Origin: Spirodela intermedia
Lineage: Eukaryota > Streptophyta > Magnoliopsida > Alismatales > Araceae
Length of the DNA: 64,000 bases
Direction: 5' to 3'
Assembly (NCBI GenBank): GCA_902729315.2
Contig: LR746272.1
Coordinates: 6,697,827 to 6,761,826, forward strand
Part shown: in pieces, positions 48,506-62,500 of the stretch
Numbering within the stretch: position 1 is the stretch's first letter
Layout of the letters: each line of letters starts with the position of its first letter
Program-made: the position numbers and the translations under genes
The notes under the pieces: model-generated
What the model was told of the DNA's origin: nothing
What the model saw: the letters and a program-made list of their open reading frames with translations, nothing else
Database searches by the model: none

Positions 48506-51500
48506 GTGGCATAATTATATTTCATCATATTTATGCAAGTAATTTTTAGATTTTATCCTAAAATTGAAGAGTGAACCATTGTATTCGTGTGAAATTATTG
48601 GTTGGAATTTCCACAGAAATATCTAATGACAAGATACCATTAATCTTGTCTTGTGTCACTGCTCTTTCTCCTAGATTTAATAGCTTCAGCACACTGATCA
48701 GGTGTCTAGAGTGTTCAATTACTCAGATTGAAAGTGTGGAATTAAATCAGGGGTCAACCATTCCCGAATTGATCAAACAAATAAGGAATACAACTATGAC
48801 CAATAACAAAAGTTACGTGATGAATCTTGTATTTTAGTAGCGGATATCTTCAAAACACATTATATTGCAATCTTCTTAAATAAGATGATTGATAGTCATA
48901 AAACCAATTTCAAGGGACTTGAGGAATTTTTCCACACACTTGATACCATATGATTGACCTTCACATACTCGATGATACCTATTTTGAGGAGAGGACAAGA
49001 TCAAACTGAGCTGGAATATGCCCTACTCCAATACATTTTAAAAGGCAATAGAAGGAGACTAGTCAGCAAGAACAATAGTACAAGGAGATCAATCAGCAGG
49101 ACACCAATGTGATAAAGCAGGCTGGAAGCCTAGAGAGACCAAGAGAAAGAGAGGAATGAGAAAGGCAAGAGAAAACTTTTCTTTTTCTATTACAATAGTT
49201 GCCCTAGGTTAAAGAGTGAGCTCCCTCAATTATAAAAGTTGAAAAAGACAAAAAAACGAGACCCATTACCGGAAATCTCTCCATGAGGATGAAAATGTCA
49301 TCAATGATATATTTCAAATTAGTTTGGACACATCTAATTTGGTACCATTATAGTGTTATGATATGCCTACTTGTATTTGAGTAGTCAACTACAATATATG
49401 AAGCCAGATACTGCCTTTGCACCCATCAATTAGAGAGAGAGAGAGATACATGGATTGGGGTGTGCGAGAAGAAAATGTCTCACATTTAAATAAATATCTT
49501 CTAAAAAGTTACCTCAAAATTAAATTATGTATCAGATTCATTAGTGATATTGAGCAAATAACAAGTTAGTTGCTTATTTCATTGGAGTGTGCTTCCACCT
49601 ATAACAAAACAAGGTTGTTGCATAGTCATTTAAGGTAACTTCGCAACACTTAAGAAAGGTCTGGGTCTGTGGCAACTATTTTCAATTTTCTATGTCTAGT
49701 TCATGCCATTTAGTTAAAAAGTAAAAATCTCAAATGATGGGTAAAATCATCAAGCTTTTTTTCCACCAACATTATTCTAAGTTCAAAGTTTCTGCAACTT
49801 GATAATTTCTTTACTTTTGGACTCTTATTTGGGGGAGGGGTTGATGAGTTAGTCATATAATAAAAAACTAATAACTGAATGGGCATAGTACTGAATCTAG
49901 TAGTAGGAGCTCGAGGTATTGGTTTAGATAATACAATCAAATGACAAGATTTACCTGTAATGTGTCAAAATATGGGATAAGTGTGTCTATTTCATTGATA
50001 TTCTACCAAACTTTCTAATACAACCAACAAGTGAAGCAAATGATTGACAAAGTAATCTAAATCCAATGAAAATGCCTGATTCATCAAAAGATTGAAACTG
50101 GTAGATACGATTTGAGTGTTAGCTCATCTCCTCTGTCTGCACCACGTCAAAGCTTGTAAACCCAATATCAACCAGTAGTTTGAGCCAGCTATCATATATT
50201 TGGTTTAGAAAGGTTATGACTTTGGTAACATTGTCAGTGAGAAGTTGATCATGATATGCAACCCTTTATCTGTCCAAAATTGTTCTTTAGCTTACCATAT
50301 TTGTCCATCTCCTACTCACATGCTGGTAATTAGGAGCATCCCACATCAGTGATAATCTGAAATAGCGAGAGATTTCATTCACATAAAAACCCAGACCAAC
50401 ATTCCAACTTAGGAATATTCAATAAAAGTTTGTAAAATCCTTGCCTTGAGGTGAAGCCTGTGTCCACTCGTTTGAGATTTAGAATATGTCAATACAAATC
50501 ATCAGAGCTTCTAACAAGGTATTTCCAAAAGCACATGCGCAGGCATCAAGAGGAGCTTGATATCATTCAATTGGCCATAAAAATTGAAGTTAAGAGTATG
50601 ATTCAAACCAAAGTTAATGTCTAGATATGTATACACATACTAATCCAATCAGTTAGATTATATAAATTTATATCAACCTGTAGCCACAGGTGAACAACGA
50701 GTTAATAATCCATATCCAAACTAGAATGTAGGAGGCTTGCTTGTAAGGATGATGCTGACACATGGACATAAGAGGACAATTTCCGCAGTAAAGTATTCCT
50801 CTGCAATGTTAAAAATCAAGATGAATGCAATCGCATTGCACAAGAGTATATCAGAAAGGATTTCTATTAATGGGAAAAAAAATATGCATGGCCAACAGTA
50901 TCACCGGTAACACATTACAAGAGAAACAAGACTAATATGACTTCAGTGAAAGACATCCAAACCAGGCCATTTTTGCCAACTCAAGCACCTGAACACAGCA
51001 GTAGAGACATTTTATTGTGCCTGATAAGGTGGGAGGGGAAAGCTACATTCTATTACAAGACCTTGTAGAACTATTAGGACCGTGAGAAGGCAGTCACCCT
51101 TCTGTATCAAGATAAGCAGGGCAATCCAACAAGAGGGCATTGGCCAAAATAGAAGAAAGGCATAACCGGAGACGAAGGTGTTTAAGAGGCAACTGTGAGT
51201 CAACGGCCCAGCTTTCTATATTCCTCTTCCGATGCATGCAATCAAATAGATATGGAGAATGCATGAACAATTTAACCTTATAGAATTCTTCATGAACAAA
51301 TTCCTGCGTACGACTTACAGATGTTGAAAGATTTTTTTTTTTGAGGTATTTCCGTTAAATTGATAGATCATCAAGTATGTATATCTGAAGTATAGTGCCT
51401 GAACAGCCAGAGATCCTATAAGTACCCATAATCCAATTGTAGCAGCTTCAGATATCTCAGACACAACTGGACAAAAGCACTACCCACAAGCCGTCTTCAA

Positions 51501-51894
51501 AAGCCCATCTACGGTTTTCAAAGGGACGTTCAATAGTTAAAGAATCATTTAAATATGAAAGGAACTTCACCACCGGAGAAAATAATAACAGCAGTTATTG
51601 GTTCAACAAAGGGTCAATACATGAGCCAAAGCCATCTCAAAAACAGGATACAAGAAACGAGTGCCTCTGCATTCAAATTTCACGTAATGAAGACCTGTAA
51701 TCCGATACTTTGCTGGTATTCATACAAATACGTTATGTGCAGGATTACATTCACTGTACATATGAAAAATTTGAATCAAGGGGAAAAATATTGACAATAT
51801 CAAATAAAACTACCAAAAAAACTGATGTTTTATCATCAGTGTTCCAAAGAAGTAACAGGAATTTGACAGCTTGCAAAATAAACAAATAAAAAAA

Positions 51895-54800
51895 TCAAAT
51901 TGAACAGTTGATTTTGTTCTTTGACAGTTTGCGTTTTCCTTTATGCTTCTTCTTGCCCTTTGCCATAAAAAGCTGCTCGCCCTCCAATTGAGCCTCCTCG
52001 TGCATTTTTCCCCAAAGTTCATCAAATAGGTGCTGAAACTCCTCTTTAAACCAGCAATGAATTTCAGACCGAAGCAATTGAGGATTCTTCCTCCAGACCT
52101 CACATAAGATCGCCCGCCTGTCGATTATCACATTCCCCAGCTTCATCTTCTTAAGCAAATTGAAGACCCTGCTCTGACCCATGGACTCAGGCCTCAAGAT
52201 GATCGTCGGTGAAGCAACAAGATATCTCTGGATAGATCTCAAGCAGGGCAACACTCCTCCCTCCAACAAGGCACATGCAAAGATGGAAATACGAACCATT
52301 TCATTTTCTGCTGGTATACCATGCAAAGGAAGCTGCCAAAGATGCGGACCGAAAATTGGGCTGACCCAGCACAAGACCTGGTCTTTCAGAGAATCATAGC
52401 AAGGCCTTGGTTCCAAAAGAGGTGCAGAGAAGTTGCAAAGGGCACTAGCATACTTGACGAGCCACTCTGGCTTCACTGCAGTTACACCGTGCAGATATGG
52501 TCTCTTGGTACAGAGCAGCTCAGTGTACACTAAAAATTCTGGTGGAGTATGAGAAACAGAAGAACCAGGGTGAAGAAAAACAGTTTCTCCCAGGGCACAG
52601 GACTGATATCTAGCGGCTCTGACTTTATAGTCCTTATCGGAAGACTTTGGATATGCATGGATACGTTTTGCCACCATGTCTGCCCATCCAGCGCATATAG
52701 CTTGCCCCACGAGTTCTTCCTCCTTCATAAGAAGGGGTTGGTTGCCTGGAGCATACCAAGCAGATTCCACATCCTCTGCGCTTCCATAACACCATGAAAA
52801 TTCCTCATCAGAACCACCCAGATGGAAAATCAACTCGAGTAATTGCTTTCTCAACTTAGACATTTCATCCATAGTTTTGAAATGCAACATGTTCTTCCTA
52901 CAGAATTCCACCTTTTTCACTTTTGTTCCTGCTATATCATGCAACTGTAACAAATATGATACACTCAGTGCATCACTGTTATGATTTCTAAATCTAGCAT
53001 GGTTCTGTTTGCCTGCTGCTTCTGGTTTTCCCAGCCTTTGTTTCTTGCCATCTCTCTCTCTATCTCTATCCAACTCAATTGTATCTTCATTATTATTACC
53101 CTCAGAGGGAATAATAAAAGGATTGTGAAAGCTTAATGCAGCTGCAGCAGCAATTGCATACCCAAAGACCAAGTTAGCTCTAGAGTAACCTTGTTGCAGT
53201 CTCATAATTCGTACGAATGATAAAAGCATGCGAGAATGACGGGGACTCATTGGATACCGTGACATCGCCCTTCCAACATGTGTCAGACATCCTTCACTAT
53301 CAAGTGCCTCCAGAGCTTTTAGGCAACGATCAGCTTCTGAAAGAGCAGTAGGCAGAGGTGGAGTTGGGAAAGGAAAATTCGCAACCTGGAAAACATGAAA
53401 TTATGTGTTAAGGAGAAAAAGTGAAAAGTGTCTGCAGAAAACAAAGCACAACAAAAAAAATAAACATCCTTAATTACCTTATTAATACCCATAGACTTCA
53501 TGAGGAGAACAACACCGGCGACGGGTACTTTGGTAATTTCAGGAGAGGAGAAATCAGCAAAAACATTACTAAAAATTGCAGATGAATACAAGCGGTAACA
53601 GTGTCCAGGCCCTGTCCTACCAGCTCTTCCAGCTCGTTGAGCTGCAGATGCTTTACTTATCCACTTAACTTCATATGCTGCCATTCCATTCCGGTAGTTA
53701 TAATTCTTCACCTTTTCTCTGCCTGTGTCAACAACATACTTTATACCTGGAATGGTTAAAGAGGTCTCAGCCACATTGGTAGCAACCACTACAAGCCTCT
53801 GACCTTCGGGCGCATCTTTAAAGACACGAAGTTGCTCATCAGCTGGTAGCATTGCATAAAGAGGCAAAACATATAGACCACTATACATGTCACGAGATTT
53901 TGCAGCCGATTCCCTATCACAATTATCCTCAGACCTTAGATTGCTTCCCCCATCCGCAATGGCCTCGAAATGAGCCTTGAGTGATGCAAGACTCCGGGGC
54001 TCACTAAGCAAATCCAATACAGAGTTGGATTCCTCTATAACTTCTTCTTCATCAGACTCCGAAGAACAAGAATAGTCATCATCTTCCTCATTTTGAGAGA
54101 TAAACTCATCAAGCATTAAGTCATGTGAGTTTCCACCGATTCTAAATCCATCAGTAATCCCTTCCTCATTCTCCTCAAGGATTTCAGTGATACCATTATT
54201 CGCCCTAATGTCCGTGTTGCTTGTTTTGTGTAATCCTTGTGATTCTTTGCGTAGCTTTTGGCACAAGTATTCAGCTTCGCTCTTCCCAGTCACAAAGACA
54301 AGTATTCCACCAACCGGAAGAGTCCGATGAATCTGCATCACCTTCTTTGAAGCAAGTCTAATATAATCCCCATAATCCCCCTTTTTTGAGAAGTGAATGG
54401 TCACAGGGAATTGCCTTGTTGGAACCTCTAGAACAACCGGTGGGTCATGAAATAATCTTCCATCTGAAATGAAGTCTTCAACACGCAGTGTAGCACTCAT
54501 GAGAACAAGCTTCAATTGAGTTGTGACATTTTCAGAGCTTGTTTCTAACCCTTTGTGCATCTTCTCTTGCTGCTCCATAAATAATTTCTGCATCCAACGC
54601 ATACAGCATACACAAAAAAAGTTATGAGGCAATAATTTTTGTGGGAAATTGAAACTTTTACAAGAAAATTCTTACTTGACGCAGCCATACAACTCGAGAA
54701 AGCATTCCAATAAGGATATCCGTGTTCAAACTTCTCTCATGAGCCTCATCTAGAATGATGATGGAGTATTGCCTCAATAATAAATCACTCTGCATGATGT

Positions 54801-57800
54801 GAATTAACGCAATTAATTGAAAATGAGTGGAAAAGGGCAATCATTTTCATGGAATGCTAACAGAAAAATGACGATAGCCATCAGCTTGAGAATGCTATAT
54901 AGAATAAAAGAATTTAAGCAGAAAGTAGGCATTAAAAGGACTAGAAACATTCTCTCTTAGTTCAAATCCATTAATGTTATCGGAAATATATTGTCAAATA
55001 AAATAACATTTATTATTTACTTCCTGTTTAGTTGCTACATCCCGAGTTTCAAGCAGATGGCAAGCAACTTAAGAGATGCCAGTATATCATGTTGTGCGGC
55101 AATTTAATTTCCTAGCAAGTTCTCGAAATAATATTAAAAAATTACAGCAGACGTCAAACAGACACGTACCCATAAAGACTCATGAACAGGGGTCACAGTG
55201 AAATTGAACACAAGCTACTGGAGCATCCTGATAGGACGCCACTCAGTCCTTTTATACAAGCTCATGCATTGAATACGAGGTTATCAGAATAAATAGAAGC
55301 CCCTATGTAGAGCCCCCAGACTAACAAGCTTATAAAATTAAATGACAAAATACCAAGTGGCTCAAAATGGAATTAAATAGGATGATCGCCTAGAAGTGCT
55401 AAGGACCAAAGCGAATTTAGTGGGCACTGGAAGAACAATGTAGATGCAAAAAAGGAAGCACATCAAAAAGATAAAGTTTGGAATTTGATGTTCACATATA
55501 AAAAATAATAATATATCAAACATTTAACACAAAAAATACTTTGACCAAATAAACATCCTACAAACCATATATATCTGTGAAACACTTCGCCTTAAAGAGA
55601 GAAAAACTAGATAGAGCTTATGAACACATCTGTCAAATTTTCAATAGCTTTTTGATTGACAGAAGAAAATCGTAAAACATGCATTAAATAATGACACAAA
55701 TAACAAAACTGTATCCCTGTGTAAATTAGCAATTCAGACAAAAGAGACAATTTAAGACTTTTGCTTGAATATTATACATGAGAAACTATCACACTGCAGG
55801 TCATAGTTCACGCAGACTGTGGAGATTAGCAGAGCGCACCAGTATTCATGTGAGACAATAAATTTGAAGAATGCTCTAATATTTTATTCAACGCAGGATA
55901 AAAAGTATAAATACAAATTGGGAAACATATCAAAGTTTTAACCAGGTTGGAAAAAAGTTGTTCAACTGCCAATCTTAGAAAATAATCCAGTAGATGATTA
56001 GCATGATTGTCTGACGCCACAAAGAATAAACAGCTCTTTCAAACAATAGAGATCAAAACTTAGGATGATCACAATGCATACTTTCCTTACATTCTTTCTC
56101 TAATTATTTAAAAGGGAAAAATGAAAAACCTGCAATTCGCGCAGTAAAATTCCATCTGTCATAAACTTGATAGAGCAGTTCTCTCCTATCTTTTTCTCAT
56201 GCCTTACTTGATACCCAACATCTTTCCCAAGAGGAAGATTAAGTTCATGAGAAACTCTTTTCGCAGTAGCAAGCACAGCAACACGCCGGGGAAGAGTAAT
56301 GCCTATTTTTCCCTTTCGGTTACTACTGCCTCTTGATCCATACCCAGATTCATAAAGGAACTGCTTGTTTATGTTTGAACCAAAAACAGAAAGTAGGAAC
56401 GCAAGATTAGCATGACCATGTATTGACATACGAGAAAAGGGCACAAAAAGTCAGTGGTTTGAGAATACCTGTGGAACTTGAGTTGTTTTCCCACATCCTG
56501 TTTCCCCACAGATGATAACAATAGAATTTCCATTTATAGCTTCCATTATCTCCTGCTCCATCATTACGATGGGCAGGCCTCTCCTTTCCTCCTCAATACT
56601 GCTGGACCTTAACACGTGAACAACACTTGGAGCCTCAACAGTTTTGTTGAAAGAAAGGTCTGGGTGAACAACAGTCTTCACATGATTGACATCTGAGCCA
56701 ACTTTTTCAAGACACTTCACAAATATAAGAAACGCAGTGATTATGTCAGCTATTGGGCATATCAATGTTAAGCACAAAGGGAAGAAAGTAAATTGTCAAA
56801 GTTCCATGCAATTTTATCAACATAAAATTGATTCTTCTCTAATAACTAGTACAAGAATGATAATTAAATGCTTATCATCATCATCTCAACATGTCCATGC
56901 TCAAAGTCCATGAACCTCGGATACCCAAGTAGAGAACATATGAAAGACGGACTGCCTGGATCGCTAAATGGCCACACACTAGAAGTTGAGACCTGCCCTT
57001 GCCCCAACGTGAAATTCAGGAAACTATGCATCAAAAACAAGACTTTTCACCCCAGATCATTAGCCACCGATTAGACTACATCCTTTTGTCATAATTGAAA
57101 GATGAAAAGCCCAAGAAGCTGTAATTTATGGAGATGTGCATCATAAAAAGTATGAATGCATAATTCGTGTTTGAATTGTTTCACATGGGTATGACAGTAT
57201 GGTTGGCATCTGTGTCTAGCTTGGTTATGGACGTAGCTAACCTGGAGCGTCGGCCAAACCAGTCCTTTTGCGGGTGAATTGGATAAATGCATAAGTATTC
57301 ATGAACTGAATAACTGGACACCAAAACAAGAGTAAGAATGAACCTGAGAATCAGCAAATTTTGGTCTTCTGTTGCATGAGGGAAGAATAGGACCGTTCCT
57401 TTGTGTATCTACAGTCCCAGTATCATTGTTGTCAACCTCTGGAGTAGGTGGTAATATAGGTGATCTCCGATCTTGAAAGCTTTTACACGTCATGTTTCCA
57501 TCATTATCTAAAACGTGAGTACTTTCCTTCTGTTGCAAGCGAATATCAGCAGATGATTTCTCCAAGAACTTCTGCTTTGGGAAATGTTCCATGGAATATT
57601 CACTCTCACAATCTGTCACCGGCTTGCAAGCGTTCTTAGAAGACTTAAGGTCCTCAGACACCTTCAAACCCGCTTTAGAGAAATTCGCAGCTCTTAAACA
57701 TCTTTTCTTTCTGGACTCAACCTAAGAAGCATAAGTGGAAAGAAAGTTTTAGAAGAATTTTTTCATACATCATTCAATAAATCTGTTGAAGCTACATACC

Positions 57801-59050
57801 TGACCAATGGTACCTGATGAATATAAAAGAGCATATGCATTGTCGCATATCTCGTGCTTCCTGAGGAAAAATATATGATCAATTAATAAGACCATCAAAG
57901 GAAATATTATAAACATAAAAAGTATAAAAAAGCTACGATTGATACATACTAAAAGCAGCATGCATGCTGAAAACTAGTCATATACTTAGTCACCACACCC
58001 TAAGACAACATGCATGGCTAAATCAAGACCAACAGAAATAATCATACTTTAGTAGCTTGATGCTTTCAGATTCCAAGGCCATTCTCTTTTTCTTTTCCTG
58101 GAAACAAGTCCAAAAGGAGGAATAAATAGAACGAATTCGTGGTTACATTAATCACAGTAGCCATAAAAAAAATACAAACCTGCAGCTGCTTCAATTTTCT
58201 GTCTTCACTTTTACTTATGTCTGGCTTAGGTCTCACAGAACCTTCCTGATGCACAATGGACATATCTCATTTCAGGAAGGTTCAATAATAAAAAGAGGGT
58301 TACAAAGAGCGCTACTGTTAGGGAACCATAATGAATGATATTGTTGAAATAGTAGCCAAAGAATATTTCTTCTCTTCTCTGATACCTTGCTAACAACTTT
58401 TCTCTTCTTCTTTTTGGTCCCAGGCAAGAGGATCATATTAGTATCGTCTCCCAATGAACTACATAATTTGCAACATAGTAATGTGTGAGTGCTCATAAGG
58501 TCACCCCAACATAGTCTTGGGTGAAAATTCAAAAAGATGAAATCCTCAAAATCTTCTTACAATAATAGACTGTAATATATCATCCAACGAAAAAAAAATA
58601 AGACCACAGAACAATCAATTACAAGTTTTCATTTCTGAAATATCCCAGAGCAGGGTAATTTTATAGGAGATCTCAATTTTATGAGGAAATCAGTCCATAC
58701 GCATCCTGTAATGGGTATCATATATTTAGCACTTGCATCAAAGTTATTTCTTGCTTTATTCTCCAATGAAACTGGAGGGTATGATTTAATCCAGCATGTG
58801 TAATGCTGAAAAAATAATGCACAATGAAATTATTACTCTACTCGGTGCGTTTTTGTTTCCTAACAAATAGTCGAATGATGGGGAAATTTGAAAGCAGGAA
58901 AGTTAGACTTCACCAGATGATTCTTCTGGGGACAGTGTGACGATTACCCGTTTTAGCATATTCAGGGAAATGTGGCAAACCCAGCAGTGAAGGAACAGGA
59001 ATGCCAGATGGATGGAGGACTCACAGATTCAGCGGAATTTGCTCCTCCAT
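51895..59050 (-). CDS. DEAH-box RNA helicase, DHX37/Dhr1 family (11 exons)
   Basis: Exons on the minus strand: 59050-59025, 58458-58386, 58245-58180, 58097-58048, 57860-57800, 57721-57344, 56714-56469, 56360-56130, 54789-54676, 54587-53478 and 53385-51895. Introns are GT-AG and the frame closes at 1281 residues, near the length of Arabidopsis DEAH13 (At1g33390). The N-terminal 218 residues are charged and Lys-rich. Motif [14 protein letters not shown], lies at 288-300, DEAH at 391-394, SAT at 446-448 and QRAGRAGR at 732-739. The helicase C-terminal domains follow, and the tail is Lys-rich ([11 protein letters not shown]). An acidic Ser/Glu segment ([12 protein letters not shown]) lies between the SAT and QRAGRAGR motifs. 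Family role: Dhr1/DHX37 unwinds U3 snoRNA from pre-rRNA in small-subunit assembly in the nucleolus. The exact start of exon 7 is the least certain junction. Intron 8 is 1.3 kb. Confidence 0.92.
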
Positions 59051-59557
59051 CACGCACGCTTTCTGCGACCGCGTGAGTTGGGAGTGAACGAATGCCGGAC
59101 GGCAAGTGGATGGAGTAAAAAAGTAGCGCCTTTTACAACGCTAGAGCGCCGTTGGAACCTTTGAGCCAAAACCCGGTAAATGGTCGAGGGGTTTCACCCC
59201 GCCGCGAAGAGAGGTGCCGGCAAGGGGAACGAGAGAGAGAGAGAGAGAGAGAGAGAAGAGAGAGGCGCTGGCTGGGGAACCAGCAGGAGAGAGAGAGAGC
59301 ATTAAACCCTGGAATAGAATCCAATTTCGGTTCTGGGAGGATTTCGGGTCATCTAATCCGTTATGGGCATGTCCATTACCGGATCATTATCGGATTCGCG
59401 TAACATCGACGCGAACAAAATCCCGCGCAGGGCCCCCCTCCCTCTCTCTCTCTCTCTCCCTCTCTCTCGCCAAGTGTTGTGTTTTCTCTCGCTTTCGCTG
59501 AGGATCGCCGTGTTGCAGAGGAGCGGCAAGAAGGGAAGACGAGCTAGCGGCGCGGAA
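59051..59557. promoter_or_regulatory. Shared divergent promoter region, helicase and PDCD5
   Basis: Only 507 bp separate the start codon of the minus-strand helicase from that of PDCD5. It holds a GA tract (59229-59253) and a CT tract (59437-59468), the latter on the coding strand of PDCD5 as in pyrimidine-patch promoters. I see no clear TATA box for either gene. Confidence 0.65.
59229..59468. repeat. GA tract and CT tract in the divergent promoter
   Basis: About 12 GA units lie at 59229-59253 and a CT tract of about 30 bp at 59437-59468, in opposite orientation, one nearer to each gene. Confidence 0.88.
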
Positions 59558-62500
59558 ATGGTATCGTCTTCCTTCTTTGCCGTCATCTCTCTCTGGTCTC
59601 TCTCTTTCTCCCTGTATTATCCTGATTGAGAAATCGGTGAGGAATCCGCGAGTACGGGGTGATCAATTACTGATTTCAGTGAGTTCTGATCAGCGGGTCG
59701 CCCAAGGATATGTTGCTCTCTTTATGGAAATTACGCGGCTATGTTGTCCTCTGTTTCCGCTGTGCTACTGTCGGGGAACCTGCGTAAATACGGCGGGAGA
59801 GGTGACGAGTTTTGGTTATGTTTTACTCAGAACCTTTTGCTGGCACTATCGCGTTAGATTCCTTGATTTGAATTCTTCTCGTCCAAGGGTTTCCGAATGG
59901 AGTAGAATCAGAATCCGTCGTGTGGGGCACAGGCTAGATTCCGATCCTTTGGGAGTTTCATGGCTTGGGCCTCTTCATCTTCTCGCCATCTTTCTCTTGT
60001 TTTACTTCCTTTCCCCCATCAAACTCGTGATGATTTTGATGAGAATTTTTTAATCCGCCTGCTCTTTACCCTATGTTTTTATCTGACGTTGAATTTGGCT
60101 CTTCGCTTTTTTTGTTCTGAGGTAAAAGAACCCGAGAGGTTGATAGGGAGTACATGGGGTATGGAACTATGATTCAGCCTAAGTTATCGTATTTATTGTC
60201 CGTCTATTTATCGACTCTTTATCGAAAAGTGGGTTGTTGGATTGGACTAGGTTCGGAGAATTTCACTAATGTGTGATGATTTTACATCTGTTCGGGTACT
60301 TATGCGATCAGATATCTCCTTATTGGGCGCTCCCAGTTCATGGCTCTTGGTTGTGGAGCACATTTTCGGATGAGGACTTTCCAATGAATGTCATAAAGCA
60401 AACTAGCCCCGGGAACGAAGGTTGGGAAGATATTTAGTTAGGCTCGACTGGTGACGAAATCTTCCCTCGGCTGAATGAAACGTATTTCTCTAAAGAACTA
60501 GCTATACATATATACTTTTTTAGAAGAAGATTTTCCGAACTTCAAATTCAGGGAAAAGCATGAAATCAGGATTTTCCCTGTGCTTTGAAGGCACAGAACC
60601 GTTTTTGGATTTCGATCTGCTTCCCTTTATCATTGCACCAAGTGGCATGAACACCATGAGTGCCGTAGATTCCTTTTCTTGTTAAGTTGCAATGGGCAGA
60701 TTGAGTGGTAGAGATTGGCGTTAGAATTTCAACAATGAAGGGCAACAACAAAGGCGAAATGTGTAATTTCTTGTATTTTAATGTGTAATCATGTTCACAG
60801 TCCCAAATTGTGTAGCCATGACTTATGTCTCATTATCTCTTTTTAGGATGATCCTGAATTAGAAGCTATTCGGCAGAGAAGAATGCAGGAACTGATGGCA
60901 CAGCAGGGTGTTGTAAGTGATGTGCTTCTTTATTTACCGAATTATGTCAACTCTATCTCATTCTTCTGTATGCTTGTCATAAATCACCTCTGATTTATCA
61001 GTCTACGTCACTAGGGAAATCAACAAAATGTAGGGCAACAGAAAGCTCAGGACGATGCCAAGAGGTGATTTTCTCTTTTATTTTTTGGAAACAACTAAAC
61101 ATCAAGGTTTTATACGCGGTGATTGAAAGATATCCAGTCTCTGTGCTTCAGATAATGTGCTTTGAAGTGTAGCCATCTGTGTTGGTGTTTTCTGCAGTTC
61201 ATCAAAATAATTATTTTTGCCAATAAAATTTTCAGGGAAGCAGATGAGCGGAGACAGCTAATGCTTAGTCAGATATTGTCAAGCCAGGCACGAGAAAGAC
61301 GTAAGTTATCAATTACTAGAAGAACATGTGTTTGACACCTCTTTTCTTCTTCTAAAGTACCTTCTTGGCACGGTACAGCATTACTCTTGAAATCCGTACT
61401 TAGTCCTAGTGAGCAGTTTAAGATAGAAGAAGATGATGCCGGTACATCAGAAAACTCCTCCACAGGGTCGTACTTTTGATCATATATTCACGATGAAAAA
61501 TGAAAAGGTCCATACACCACCCTTGAGAATTGCATGTCCTAAAAATATATCACGATTTCCATGGGATTTTCTTCTTGTACTTCAAACCCACATTTAATCA
61601 AAGTGGATCAATATCATTTTCCCCATTTTACCCTCCTATTTCTCTGATAAATACATAGTTATTGTTCATTTAGAAAATAAAAGAACTCCACACCAGAACA
61701 TGTTTTTTATAGCTTGATATCCCTATGTCAGACCCATACGATGGTCATTTCCTTCCTGTCCCTTTGAATATTTCATTTCCTCTACTTCCCTGATTTGCTC
61801 ATCTCCCATTCAATTTCGAGTCTCTGGGTGCCCCAATTTAGAATGGCGGGAGTCACCCTAATGAATATTCATTCCTGGGATGCCATACTAATACTGTTAG
61901 ATGGCATAATCCATTTTTTGGTATTCCTTCAGTTTTTTCGAGTGGTTGGTGATAATATTGTTGTTAGGCAATCTCGGGACGTTACTAGTATTAAATTAAT
62001 AAGGATATTACTTTTGTCACCATTAGTTACACAGCATTTGTGGTGATCAATGTGTCAGATTTTTCTAAAGTTGGAGTTTGGCATATGAAATTGCTAGGAA
62101 ATACTGTGGATCTCATGCAGTCCTTTTATTGTTAAGGAAGAGTAATTGCAAATCACGGCATAATAAAGTTGAGTCTGACGTAAATATTACTTCTCCTGAT
62201 GTACTCTGCATCATCCCTCCTCCTATCCCCTCTGTAGCACTACTAGGTTTCTCTGGTGGGAAGCCAAACTTCTCCTCTTTCTAGTCTTAAGGTAAGAGAA
62301 AAATCCTTTTCAGTCATTCCTTTCTTCTCATCTTTCCCAGCTATGTCTTCCTACCTGTCCTAGTGAATGGGATGTTTACGTTATTGCTTCCCCATTGAGC
62401 TATATTTTTTTTTTTGTGTTTCTCGTTAAAGGAATCATTAATGGGTTACTTCTGATAAGTTTTAGCATCATGTTAAGCGTCACCACCTGTAAAAGTGTCA

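Larger units (their letters stand above)
46721..51894. other. AT-rich gene-free block with retrotransposon remains
   Basis: A second AT-rich block. It contains a GA microsatellite at 47143-47188, the decayed Copia gag listed separately, and the end of the helicase transcript at its right side. Minus-strand fragments at 49.7-50.7 kb look like broken coding sequence, but I could not assign them to a family. Confidence 0.6.

Noticed and set aside
59214-59629. Frames in the helicase-PDCD5 intergenic region
   Set aside because: They run through GA/CT tracts and lack similarity; this is promoter and leader.
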